The translations under genes and the position numbers were made by a program. DNA of 64,000 nucleotides from positions 1,860,001-1,924,000 of the forward strand of contig CAVNZM010000002.1 in the NCBI GenBank assembly GCA_963693365.1. Direction: 5' to 3'. Within the stretch, counting starts at the first letter, position 1. Every line of letters starts with the position of its first letter. Of the stretch, positions 11,301 to 21,770 are shown piece by piece. Under the pieces are notes generated by a model. That model searched no databases, was not told the origin of the DNA, and worked only from the letters and a program-made list of their open reading frames with translations. The stretch comes from Amoebidium appalachense (Eukaryota; Ichthyosporea).

Positions 11301-13201
11301 TGTTGGAGTGCAGACTTACGCTCACTCCACAATATGTGTATGTTAGCTTTACAATTGGTTCCGTGTACACAGACACACGCTGACACTCGATCACCACATG
11401 CACATCTGCATAGTTGAGGAATGTTGCCAATTGTGTTTTGACTGCAAACGATTGGTTCACTGGTCCCAGAGATCTCTAAATGAAAGTAACCATTCCGATT
11501 AGCGCCTGGCATCCGGATTACATTCCAGACTGCTGCCCCACGGGTATATAAGCCACGGCTCTGCCAGGTGCAGAAATGGAGTTCAGTCATGGAGTTCAGT
11601 CATGGAGTAAAGTCATGGAGTTCAGTCATGGAGTTCAGTCATGGAGTTAACACACTGAAAGCAGTAAAAAACGGGTCAGCGCCCAAGCGCGCCACGACGA
11701 CCCTAGTCACAGCGGACTCTACTTCCAACAGGGTTATGGGCCCAGACACGACACCGCGGCCTCTAACTTCACGTCCCCTACGACGCCTTGAACGGAGGAG
11801 CCCAGAAACCGACTTCTAGGCTGTACCCTACACCCGCGAGCGTATTTCCGTGAAGTAGAGACTTTCGCTTCCACAAACTCCATCCGCAGCAGCCTGCGAC
11901 ATCAACGTCAAGTATTCCACTTCATTGGCGGGGCACGCACCACAGTGGAATGCACACCCCGGTCTACCCTGCAAGCAGCCACACTCACTCTCTCTTCTCT
12001 AGTGGTGTGTACACTTCTCCAATTGGGTAGGGGTGTTGGAGTGCAGACTTACGCTCACTCCACAATATGTGTATGTTAGCTTTACAATTGGTTCCGTGTA
12101 CACAGACACACGCTGACACTCGATCACCACATGCACATCTGCATAGTTGAGGAATGTTGCCAATTGTGTTTTGACTGCAAACGATTGGTTCACTGGTCCC
12201 AGAGATCTCTAAATGAAAGTAACCAATCCGATTAGCGCCTGGCATCCGGATTACATTCCAGACTGCTGCCCCACGGGTATATAAGCCACGGCTCTGCCAG
12301 GTGCAGAAATGGAGTTCAGTCATGGAGTTCAGTCATGGAGTTCAGTCATGGAGTTCAGTCATGGAGTTCAGTCATGGAGTTAACACACTGAAAGCAGTAA
12401 AAAACGGGTCAGCGCCCAAGCGCGCCACGACGACCCTAGTCACAGCGGACTCTACTTCCAACAGGGTTATGGGCCCAGACACGACACCGCGGCCTCTAAC
12501 TTCACGTCCCCTACGACGCCTTGAACGGAGGAGCCAGAAACCGACTTCTAGGCTGTACCCTACACCCGCGAGCGTATTTCCGTGAAGTAGAGACTTTCGC
12601 TTCCACAAACTCCATCCGCAGCAGCCTGCGACATCAATGTGAACGTCAAGTATTCCACTTCATTGGCGGGGCACGCACCACAGTGGAATGCACACCCCGG
12701 TCTACCCTGCAAGCAGCCACACTCACTCTCTCTTCTCTAGTGGTGTGTACACTTCTCCAATTGGGTAGGGGTGTTGGAGTGCAGACTTACGCTCACTCCA
12801 CAATATGTGTATGTTAGCTTTACAATTGGTTCCGTGTACACAGACACACGCTGACACTCGATCACCACATGCACATCTGCATAGTTGAGGAATGTTGCCA
12901 ATTGTGTTTTGACTGCAAACGATTGGTTCACTGGTCCCAGAGATCTCTAAATGAAAGTAACCAATCCGATTAGCGCCTGGCATCCGGATTACATTCCAGA
13001 CTGCTGCCCCACGGGTATATAAGCCACGGCTCTGCCAGGTGCAGAAATGGAGTTCAGTCATGGAGTTCAGTCATGGAGTTCAGTCATGGAGTTCAGTCAT
13101 GGAGTTCAGTCATGGAGTTAACACACTGAAAGCAGTAAAAAACGGGTCAGCGCCCAAGCGCGCCACGACGACCCTAGTCACAGCGGACTCTACTTCCAAC
13201 A
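11301..13201 (+). mobile_element. TRIM-like element, tandem LTR-internal-LTR-internal-LTR form
   Basis: Three 430-base LTRs (11301-11730, 12034-12463, 12772-13201) alternate with two internal regions of 303 and 308 bases (11731-12033, 12464-12771). A 5-base duplication GTTTC flanks the whole (11296-11300, 13202-13206), so it entered as one unit or expanded after insertion by LTR-LTR recombination. Each LTR has TG...CA ends, a TATA box (GGGTATATAAGCC) and six or so 13-base units ATGGAGTTCAGTC. GGGTAGGGG directly precedes LTRs 2 and 3 and fits a polypurine tract. A TGG-starting candidate primer site (TGGGCCCAGACACG) lies six bases after LTRs 1 and 2. No coding domain is present. The second internal region has a small insertion near 12636. 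It interrupts gypsy pol between reverse transcriptase and RNase H. Confidence 0.9.
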
Positions 13202-13206
13202 GTTTC

Positions 13207-13764
13207 TGCTTTCGAAAAGCTTAAGTTAGCTTTGCAGTCTTCGAGTATGCTTGTTCATCCTGATTTTTCGGCCGGGGGGGAATGTTTAAAGTTCGGTGTG
13301 ATGCAAGTAAGGTTGCTGAGGGGGCCGTGTTATATCAAGTGCAGGAGGGGCAGGATAGAGTGATTGCTTATGCTAGTCGTTCATTTAGTAAAAGTGAACG
13401 TAGATATAGCAATCCAGAGAGAGAGTCCCATGCTATCTTTTGGGCAGTCTCACAGGCATGGAGGTACATACTCGCAGGCAGGACGTTTGAGGTCTACACC
13501 GACCACAAGCCCTGCCTAGCCATGGCCGGCACCACTCGTCTGGTCAACGAGAGGATGCAGAAGTGGGCCGCGGCTCTCGGTGAGTTCTCCTATAAATTGT
13601 TTTATGCCAAGGGTGAAACAATGGTTGACTGTGATGCTCTCTCTCGTGCTGCTTATATTTTGTTTGACGAAGAGAAGGAGGGGGAGGGGGGGGATAGTGA
13701 GTCGGAGACGGGGGGAGGGGGGAAGGGGGGGAGAGTGAGCAGAAAGGAATAGATGCTGTGTCTG
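13207..13764 (+). pseudogene. Ty3/gypsy RNase H segment
   Basis: This continues the gypsy pol frame after the TRIM insertion (AFEKLKLAL, then a second frameshift in the G-run near 13274). The frame open from 13282 to 13749 has the RNase H-like pattern of gypsy elements: KVRCDASKVAEGAVL with the first Asp, RRYSNPERESHAIFWAV with Glu, and VYTDHKPCLAM with Asp. A connector to integrase follows (VDCDALSRAAY). It then runs into a Glu/Gly-rich low-complexity tail and is cut by copia copy 2 at GTCTG (13760-13764). Its natural continuation is the integrase segment at 830-1 on the opposite strand. Confidence 0.9.
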
Positions 13765-14515
13765 TGTTGTTTTGTACGGGTCTAAGGGAGCAGAGTGCAC
13801 AGAGGTGTCATGTAAAAACACGACTAACACATTAATGAGAGGGCAATCGGAGTTGTTCACGAGACATTGAAAGATTTCAAACAACAACTGAATCTTTATT
13901 GTGCTCTCGGTTCCAAGGCTTTTGTACTTGCGACTTATCACCTTATCACAACTAAAGAGGGAGAACCAATCGGTTCTATCAGAAGATAGAAAAACACATT
14001 CCGACAGAGCATACGCATTCCAACTTCCGATTAAACTAAAGTGTAGAAACTCTTACTTAAATAAATTAAGTAATTATACATCTAGTCACTATTAACTCAC
14101 ATATATATTTATGTTCGTCTCTATAAAGAAACTTATTTAAATACATATATTTCCTAACAGTCGACACTCTCAAAGTGAAGACACTTTGCAATAAACCGAA
14201 TTCCATATATATCTATTGTCCAATCACAACACACATATATTAACAGACAGGAATGCACAACACAATCTACAGATGTACTCGCTCGCGACTATTGGCGAGC
14301 CATCCTTTTGAGAACAAACTAGGCCATTTTGAAATAAAGGAAAGACAACGAGTGAGGCTAGCCAATCACGCTACCTCTCAGATAAACAGAGGAGAGCAAA
14401 TAGAAATAAAACACAATAAGTTCTTATCAGGCAAGAGAGCCAGGTGTGCACAGATCTACAGATATCTGTGCCCACAGAAACAAGGGAGAGAGAGATACGG
14501 GGGGGGGGGGGGGGG

Positions 14516-14601
<86 letters not shown>

Positions 14602-14697
14602 GAGCACAAAGGAGGAAAGCAGACACGAATACAAACAAGCTAGGACACATACATACTTCAAGGCTCTTGCTGTCATACATGGTGACGTATTCCAACA
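13765..14697 (-). repeat. copia copy 2, 3' LTR
   Basis: This LTR is 933 bases and appears to be the reverse complement of 8167-9099, including the pure (GA)n tract length class and the CCTTGG-type insertion. Confidence 0.92.
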
Positions 14698-15415
14698 TCC
14701 CCACTCAAGGGGTTGAAGTTTGTGTTCTCGTGTCTGTTGATGTGACGGTAGATGGGGTCCAAACACAGGAGGGGCCGTCACACTCAAGTTTCCCCACTCG
14801 AGGATGCAAACCGAAGATCCTTGAGGTGGGAAGGAGAGAATCAAAACTGAAGAGGCACACAACGACGGTTGCCTCTGAAGACTCGAAATAAGAAATCATG
14901 GTGGTTATCGGCGATATATATATATAGATAGGAAACACTAGTGTATGTGTGACGTGTTGGTGGCTAATGGTTTATACTGGGGACCACCCAGGTAAACACA
15001 AGACATGAACATCTTGTGGACTGATTTATAGACTGGTGGTCAACCAGTTAAGACACGGGGAAGGTGCATCCCGTGGACTAGGTTTAGACTGGCAGTCAAA
15101 CAGCACGTCATGGCTATAGATAATTATTTATACTGGGACGCCATCCCAGTTCGACATATATATAAGTCGAATATAGAAGAAAACCAATATATATGGTGGG
15201 ATATGAATATAAATAAACGACGGATGGTGGAGAATAATCCCCACTGAAGATGCACACATATGACGATGGAAGACTGAGTCCCCACTGATGAAGAGAAACG
15301 ATGAGGAGTAGTAGACTTTCGTTGGGAGGCATCTTGATCACCGTAGGTGTGTCAACTGCTGTCCAGGGCCCCAACCTACTCAGAAACCACTCGATGATGA
15401 ACACCAGTGCACGGG
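14698..15415 (-). other. copia copy 2, 3' non-coding region
   Basis: This is the reverse complement of 7449-8166, with the same stem-loop series and polypurine tract. No coding frame is supported. Confidence 0.7.
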
Positions 15416-18400
15416 TCAGTCACGGAGACTGAGGTTGGCACGGTGTGTGTCGTGGGCCGTACCAGCCAGAGGCTTGGTGAAGATGTCGGCCAGGTTCTTC
15501 TTGGTGTCGATGTAGGTGACAGTGACGTCCCCACTGTTGATGTAGTCCTTTGTGTTGAAGTAACGAACGGCAATGTGCTTGGTCCGGTGCTTGATGGTGT
15601 TGGAGTGGACCAGAGCAATGGTGGACTGATTGTCACAGTACACGGGGGTGGGCTCGGTCATGGGGTAGCCCAGCTCCTTTAGTAGATCACGGTGCCAGAC
15701 AACATCTTGCACGGCAGCATTGAGGGCCAGGAGCTCGGCCTCACACGTGGAGGTTGCAGTGATCGTCTGCAGCTTGGAGTGGTAGGTGACGGGGGAGCCT
15801 TCGAGGAGGATGACGTACCCAGACGTGGAACGACGGGTGGTGGGGCAACCAGCAAAGTCAGAATCCGAGTAGCACTCAAGGATGGGCACCTTGCTGTTGG
15901 GGGCCTTCTTCTTGTAGTAGAGGCCGAGGTTGATGGTGCCGAGCAGGTAACGAACGACACGGAGGAGAAGCTCCCAGGCAGTCTTGGTGGGCTTGGAGCT
16001 GAATCGGCCGAGGTAGCCAATGGCATACGAGATGTCAGGCCGGGAGCACCGAGCAACCCACAGCAGACGGCCGAGGAGTTCACGGTAGGGGACGGTGGTG
16101 GGCAGGGATGAGTGGGAGGTCTCGTTGATGATGGTGCCCACGGGAATAGGGGTGGCCTTAGGCTTGGCATCGACCAGGTTGAAGTCGGTGATGATGTCCT
16201 TGATGTAGGAGGACTGCAGCAGCTTGAGGGAGTCACGGGTGTACAGCAGTTGGGTGCCGAGGAAGATGTCTGGCAGACCGACCTTGCACTCGGCAGACTT
16301 CGTGATGTGACGAACAAGCCCCTGCATGATGGTGGAGTTCCGTGTGCAGGTGATGATGGCATCATCAACGTAGTTGCCCGAACGGATGATGTGCCCGTTG
16401 GGGAACTGACGGAAGTAGACACACGGATCGGAACGGAGACGGGTGAGGCCGTGGGCAATGAGAATGGAGTTGAAGAACTCGTACCATGCCAGGGATGCCT
16501 GCTTGAGTCCGTAGATGGCCTTCTTGAGTTTCCAGAATTTGTGTTCATTGCCAGGGAGGATAAAACCAGGAGGTTGCTCCATGTACAAAGTCTCGTCGAG
16601 GGGGCTGTTGAGGAAGGCCGTGCTGATGTCGAGTTGATGGATCTCGTGGTCCTGTTGCACACCGAGGGCAAGCAGGGCACGGACGGAGGAGGACATGACG
16701 ACGGGGGAAGAGTTTTCACCGTAGTCAACACCGTAGACTTGGGTGAAACCCTTGGCCACACCACGACCCTTGATCTTGGTGTCACCAGCAGAGTTGAGGA
16801 CCTTCTCCGTGACAATCCACTTGAATCGGATGATGTTGGCATCGGAGGGGGGCTCAACTACGTCGAAGATGTCCTTGTCGATGAAAGCCTTGTACTCGGC
16901 AGTGAGGGCAGTCACCACTTCATCACCCTTGGTGCCAGAGCACAGCTTCTGAATTGACCGGGGCAGCTGAGACACATCAAGGCTGGGTCGGGAGATGCTC
17001 ACCATAGCCATAGCAGGCCGGGAGGAGAGACGGGAGGAACGACGGGGAACGGTACGGAGGGGCTCAGGGGCCGGGGGGTTGTCTGTGACAGACACTCGGT
17101 GGTCGGGGATGGGGGCCTGGAAGCCAGGGATGGGTGCCGTGTTGAGGGGGGAGTCGGATAACACGGGGCTGGACGGGGCCGAGTGGAACTCCGGAGACCC
17201 AGGACGAACCGGGGTGAGATGACCAGGTACGTGGTCATTGACGGCAGGGGCCGGCAGCAGGGGTTGCTGACCGGTGGGGGGGGGGGTGGGTGGAGCCACG
17301 GGGGCAGGTACACGACGGGGGGAACGACGGATAATCACCGACGGAATTTCATCGTCATCGGAATTGGAATTTCCGGAATGCAGGGATGAATCGATTGAGG
17401 TCGTCTGATTGGTGGCCTGCACAGAAATCTGATTGGATGCCGTGGTGAATTGTGATTCGTCGAAGACGACATCGCGGTAGAGGTTGACCGTGTTGCCACG
17501 TAGATTCATGATCTTGTGGGCTTTGTTGGTGATATCCCAGCCCACGTAGGTGCCGAGTTTGACGGTAGAGGCCAACTTGTCTCGTTTGGATGCAGGGACG
17601 TGTACATAGGCTGGGCAGCCGAACACGTGCAGGTGGGAGATGTCAGGCTTGACACCGTAGAAAATTTCAAACGGTGTACGGCCATTGGCAGCTCTGGCCG
17701 GGGTCACGTTGATGATGTAGGCAGCATGCTTGAGAGCAGCTCCCCACAGTTTGGGGGAAAGGGAGTCGGCCTTGTCCTGATGAAGGAAGCACCGAACGAT
17801 CTCCTGCAGATCCCTCATCTTACGTTCAACGAAGCCGTTGAGTTGGGGGCAGTCAACCGGGGCAAATTCCTGAATGATGCCCTTGGACTGGCAGTACTGC
17901 TCCATAGCGTGGGAGGTGAACTCGGACCCAGAGTCTGAACGGAAGTGGGTCACCACCTTGTCGGGTTGCTTGTCAGTAGTCTCAACCAGGGCCTTGACGT
18001 ATTCGAGAGTTTCGGATCGATCACGGAGGAGGTACACGATGGTGTAGCCGGAGGCATCACAGGTACACACGAGGGCCACCTTGTAGCCACCATAGGAGGC
18101 ACAGGGAGGCTCGAAGAAGTCCATGTGCCACTTGGCACCGGGGAAGGGGCACTGGGTTCTGGTGCCGGAGAATGGGGCCTTGGTGGTCTTGCCGGAGACA
18201 CAACCGAAGCAGTCAGTGGTGTCAGCCACTGAGAGGGATGAGGGGAGGCCTGTCACGAGGTCACCTCTCACCATCTTGGTGAGGGTGGACAGGGCACGAT
18301 GGCCGAGACGGTGGTGCCAGAGCTGAGGATCATTGTTGACCTTGACGTTGGCTACCAGAGCAGTGACGGTCCGAGGGATGGAGGGACGTATCTCATAGTC

Positions 18401-19837
18401 AGTGATGAAGTACAGTCCATCTGTGCCTGTGAGGGAACACACGATGTTGCCACCACGAGTGTAGAGGTATGATGGGAATGCATCCTCATCATCGAGGTGG
18501 GCAAGGAGACCCGACTTGGAGGCCATTGAGGGTGATATCAGGAAGGCTGGGGAGTCGGGTACATAGAGGGTGTTGAGGCTCAGTACTGATGTTACTCCGT
18601 TGTAGGTGACGGCCAGGTTGATGACACCACGGTGATGTGCAGTGACGATGCCGAGGCCGTGGACGTCAGTCGGGGGGCATGGCTCAAGAGTAGAGAAGTA
18701 CTCTTTTACTGGGCACACGTGGACGTTTGAAGCCGAGTCCCAGCAGGGGTCCATGGGTAGGGAGGCCGTGGTGGACACGAGGGCAAAATGCACCTCTTTT
18801 CCAGACTTGGTGTTGGCACGGTGACGACGGGCAATTGAGCAGCCAGGTTTGTCACACTGTGTGACATGATGGTCTTCGTGACAGTAGGCACAGTCGAGGG
18901 AGCCAGTGGTCTTGGCTCGGGGTGGCTGGGAATGACGGTTACCCCCTTTACGTGGGGGGTAGGGTGACCGGGAACGATAGCCGGGGGAACGGGACCGTGA
19001 GTAATCACGGTCAACTGAGGGGGATCGATCGGTGGGACGACCGCGGGGGTGACGGGAGACGGAGCTGTCACGTCGGGGGATCCGGTGTCTGAGGTCGTCC
19101 TTGGTGAGTACACGGCTTTGCAGGGCACGTGCTGTTCGGACGGTGGAGGAGGACCCGGACCCAGAGTCGATGAGACCTTCACGGATCTCTGCAGCTCTGA
19201 TGTCACTGATTAGACGGTTGTAGGTCTCGTAGTTAATGGTACGACGGAAGTAGTCGGCAATCATGGCCTGGATGTCGGTACAAACTAACTTACGGTTCTT
19301 CTTGAGGTGGATGAAGAAGTTATCAACCATAGTCTTGTGAGGAATAGGCTCTTCGAGGATGTGCAGGGTAGTGCACAGACGGCGTGCCATGGTGAGGTAG
19401 GCCGTGACGGTCTTGAAGTCTTTGAGTTCAAGCTCATGGTAGTCGAGGAGGATTTGACGAGCACGATCTTCACGTTCAGCCGCATAGGTCATACGGAGGT
19501 TGTGGAAAGCTTGGGCAGGTGACACATCATCGTGGATTTGACCAGAGTTATACAGCTCATCATTGGAGACGAGTTGAGTAAACATCTGTTCAAGGAGGTT
19601 GGAAGCCTCGGTGTAGGCCTCCTCAGTGTCGTAGCCGTGCCACTCATTCTCGTCGGAAGGGTCGACCCACTCGGGGGCCTTGATGACGGGCACTAACTTG
19701 GCCGCGGTGGTGGTACGTAGGTACCGGAAGATGACGGGTTCCCACTCATAATAGGTGAGACGTTTGCCGGACTTCTTGTCCGTGGTGTCATCCCCTTTCC
19801 AGGGGGTGAGGTTGAGATACGCAGGTTTCTCCGACAT
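15416..19837 (-). CDS. copia gag-pol polyprotein, intact (1,473 codons)
   Basis: A single open frame encodes a full copia polyprotein that is processed into capsid, protease, integrase, reverse transcriptase and RNase H. Order seen: gag (N-terminus MSEKPAYLNLTPW) with an Arg/Ser-rich stretch, a CX2CX3HX4C-like knuckle near residue 316, the protease motif WDSASNVHV near 366, and GAG-pre-integrase WHHRLGHRAL...CFGC near 505-553. The integrase has its core Asp in WHMDFFEPP, RSDSGSEF and NGFVERK. A Pro-rich linker precedes reverse transcriptase with QLDISTAFLNSPL and NYVDDAIITC, and RNase H ends the protein with CYSDSDFAG, CEAELLALN and HIAVRYF. Integrase before reverse transcriptase is the diagnostic copia order. 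The start is the ATG at 19837; the frame is open nine bases further but without an ATG. No stop or frameshift is seen, so this copy may be competent to supply protein. Confidence 0.95.
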   Translation of the reverse strand: MSEKPAYLNLTPWKGDDTTDKKSGKRLTYYEWEPVIFRYLRTTTAAKLVPVIKAPEWVDPSDENEWHGYDTEEAYTEASNLLEQMFTQLVSNDELYNSGQIHDDVSPAQAFHNLRMTYAAEREDRARQILLDYHELELKDFKTVTAYLTMARRLCTTLHILEEPIPHKTMVDNFFIHLKKNRKLVCTDIQAMIADYFRRTINYETYNRLISDIRAAEIREGLIDSGSGSSSTVRTARALQSRVLTKDDLRHRIPRRDSSVSRHPRGRPTDRSPSVDRDYSRSRSPGYRSRSPYPPRKGGNRHSQPPRAKTTGSLDCAYCHEDHHVTQCDKPGCSIARRHRANTKSGKEVHFALVSTTASLPMDPCWDSASNVHVCPVKEYFSTLEPCPPTDVHGLGIVTAHHRGVINLAVTYNGVTSVLSLNTLYVPDSPAFLISPSMASKSGLLAHLDDEDAFPSYLYTRGGNIVCSLTGTDGLYFITDYEIRPSIPRTVTALVANVKVNNDPQLWHHRLGHRALSTLTKMVRGDLVTGLPSSLSVADTTDCFGCVSGKTTKAPFSGTRTQCPFPGAKWHMDFFEPPCASYGGYKVALVCTCDASGYTIVYLLRDRSETLEYVKALVETTDKQPDKVVTHFRSDSGSEFTSHAMEQYCQSKGIIQEFAPVDCPQLNGFVERKMRDLQEIVRCFLHQDKADSLSPKLWGAALKHAAYIINVTPARAANGRTPFEIFYGVKPDISHLHVFGCPAYVHVPASKRDKLASTVKLGTYVGWDITNKAHKIMNLRGNTVNLYRDVVFDESQFTTASNQISVQATNQTTSIDSSLHSGNSNSDDDEIPSVIIRRSPRRVPAPVAPPTPPPTGQQPLLPAPAVNDHVPGHLTPVRPGSPEFHSAPSSPVLSDSPLNTAPIPGFQAPIPDHRVSVTDNPPAPEPLRTVPRRSSRLSSRPAMAMVSISRPSLDVSQLPRSIQKLCSGTKGDEVVTALTAEYKAFIDKDIFDVVEPPSDANIIRFKWIVTEKVLNSAGDTKIKGRGVAKGFTQVYGVDYGENSSPVVMSSSVRALLALGVQQDHEIHQLDISTAFLNSPLDETLYMEQPPGFILPGNEHKFWKLKKAIYGLKQASLAWYEFFNSILIAHGLTRLRSDPCVYFRQFPNGHIIRSGNYVDDAIITCTRNSTIMQGLVRHITKSAECKVGLPDIFLGTQLLYTRDSLKLLQSSYIKDIITDFNLVDAKPKATPIPVGTIINETSHSSLPTTVPYRELLGRLLWVARCSRPDISYAIGYLGRFSSKPTKTAWELLLRVVRYLLGTINLGLYYKKKAPNSKVPILECYSDSDFAGCPTTRRSTSGYVILLEGSPVTYHSKLQTITATSTCEAELLALNAAVQDVVWHRDLLKELGYPMTEPTPVYCDNQSTIALVHSNTIKHRTKHIAVRYFNTKDYINSGDVTVTYIDTKKNLADIFTKPLAGTAHDTHRANLSLRD

Positions 19838-19956
19838 GGTGATCAATCAGTCAGATGATGCGTGAGAGAGGAATCAGATCGGTATTCAAATTTGAATATT
19901 TTTGATTGCAGCGAGAGTATGTGTTTGCGAGAGCGTGCGAAAATGGGCCTTTAACT

Positions 19957-20702
19957 TGTTGTTTTGTACGGGTCTAAGGGAGCAGAGTGCACAGAGGTGT
20001 CATGTAAAAACACGACTAACACATTAATGAGAGGGCAATCGGAGTTGTTCACGAGACATTGAAAGATTTCAAACAACAACTGAATCTTTATTGTGCTCTC
20101 GGTTCCTTTTGTACTTGCGACTTATCACCTTATCACAACTAAAGAGGGAGAACCAATCGGTTCTATCAGAAGATAGAAAAACACATTCCGACAGAGCATA
20201 CGCATTCCAACTTCCGATTAAACTAAAGTGTAGAAACTCTTACTTAAATAAATTAAGTAATTATACATCTAGTCACTATTAACTCACATATATATTTATG
20301 TTCGTCTCTATAAAGAAACTTATTTAAATACATATATTTCCTAACAGTCGACACTCTCAAAGTGAAGACACTTTGCAATAAACCGAATTCCATATATATC
20401 TATTGTCCAATCACAACACACATATATTAACAGACAGGAATGCACAACACAATCTACAGATGTACTCGCTCGCGACTATTGGCGAGCCATCCTTTTGAGA
20501 ACAAACTAGGCCATTTTGAAATAAAGGAAAGACAACGAGTGAGGCTAGCCAATCACGCTACCTCTCAGATAAACAGAGGAGAGCAAATAGAAATAAAACA
20601 CAATAAGTTCTTATCAGGCAAGAGAGCCAGGTGTGCACAGATCTACAGATATCTGTGCCCACAGAAACAAGGGAGAGAGAGATACGGGGGGGGGGGGGGG
20701 GG

Positions 20703-20752
<50 letters not shown>

Positions 20753-20884
20753 GAGAGAGGGAGAGAGAGAGAGAGAGGGAGAGAGAGAGAGCACAAAGGA
20801 GGAAAGCAGACACGAATACAAACAAGCTAGGACACATACATACTTCAAGGCTCTTGCTGTCATACATGGTGACGTATTCCAACA
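19957..20884 (-). repeat. copia copy 2, 5' LTR
   Basis: This LTR is 928 bases and uninterrupted. It lacks the six-base insertion of the 3' LTR, and its (GA)n tract is broken by several GGGA units, unlike the pure tract of the 3' LTR. It ends CCAACA at 20884, next to ATTTC. The palindromic U3 element is at about 20633-20656. Confidence 0.92.
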
Positions 20885-21711
20885 ATTTCCCCCCCGGCCT
20901 GATTAAAACGACGAATAAAGGAAGCATGCACACAATTAACCTGAGCCCCTCCATCGAGCAAAGCAACAGCCTTCAACTTACCATCAGCTAACCATACGTC
21001 TATATAATGCCGGCTAAAACCAACTAAATCCTCCTCCAATTCAAGCAACACATCATCACTCACACCCAATCCCTGCCCACGAAGACTCACACCCTCGATA
21101 CCTACGTGCAACATACCTACCTGTGGTGCCTGCACGGGTGGGGTGGGGTGTGTGTGTATGGTGGGTGGGTGGGTGGTGTGTGTGTGTTGGGTGTATGTGT
21201 GGGTGTGTGTGTGGGTGTAGGTGTGTCTGCAACCGTCGTATGTTGTTGTGGTGGTGTGTTTCTACGTGTCTGTGCCTTCCCCCCCCTTCCCCCTTTACTC
21301 GTGTGTGTCCCCCCCCCTCCCGGGAACAATGGCACAGAAACCCCCTCCGGTGTGGTTAGAACAAACACCGGGTTGGGACAAGAAACACTGAGACCATCCA
21401 CTTGTGGCTGGGGAACCTCCCCCAACCACAAAACATTCACACCCTTCATACCTTTGGTAGAGTCACCCCACAAACATTCATGCCATACCACCTCGACGCT
21501 GTCTTGAGGACCCACGACGATGCCCCTCGTCGAACTGCTGCTGCTGTCCGCTACGTCCACCACGCCCACGACCGCTGGTGTTTGAGTGTAAACTAAAAGC
21601 TGTTGTGTTTCTGGCGTCTATAGCTAGTGTGTGAACCTGTGGTATCTGTGTGTGCAGGGAGCTATCCTCCGCTGCCAATGCGTAGAACATATCTACGTTG
21701 AACTTAGCCAT
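20885..21711 (-). pseudogene. Ty3/gypsy gag end and protease N-terminal half
   Basis: On the minus strand an ATG at 21711 opens a short frame (MAKFNVDMFYALAAEDSS) ending in an Arg/Gly/Gln-rich stretch (SGRGRGGRSGQQQQ), as in a nucleocapsid. A second frame overlaps (about 21569-21240). A third (21135-20885) contains the protease active-site region LLDGGAQVNCVHASF, where DGGA stands for the usual D-S/T-G-A, and ends at GGEI. It is cut there by copia (ATTTC/GAAAT). The sequence continues at 9303 with the protease C-terminal half. Several GT-repeat and homopolymer stretches (21125-21310) break the frame. Protease identity is well supported by continuity with 9303; gag identity rests on composition and position only. 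Confidence 0.7.
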
Positions 21712-21737
21712 TGTGTGGTGTGTGCCCGAACTCGTGT

Positions 21738-21770
<33 letters not shown>

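Larger units (their letters stand above)
13765..20884 (-). mobile_element. Ty1/copia retrotransposon, copy 2 (minus strand), chimeric
   Basis: This is a full-length element in inverse orientation to copy 1. The 3' LTR spans 13765-14697, gag-pol 15416-19837 and the 5' LTR 19957-20884. Its flanks do not match: GTCTG on the left (13760-13764), the reverse complement of the duplication of copy 1, and ATTTC on the right (20885-20889), whose partner GAAAT lies at 9303. The element therefore joins the 3' part of one insertion to the 5' part of another. The six-base marker supports this: it is in the 3' LTRs of both copies and in neither 5' LTR. Together with copy 1 it forms a roughly 7-kb inverted repeat around a 4.35-kb spacer. 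Confidence 0.93.

Noticed and set aside
11573-11655. Short regular repeats that might suggest a CRISPR array
   Set aside because: Units are 13 bases with no spacers, lie inside LTRs, and the genome is eukaryotic.
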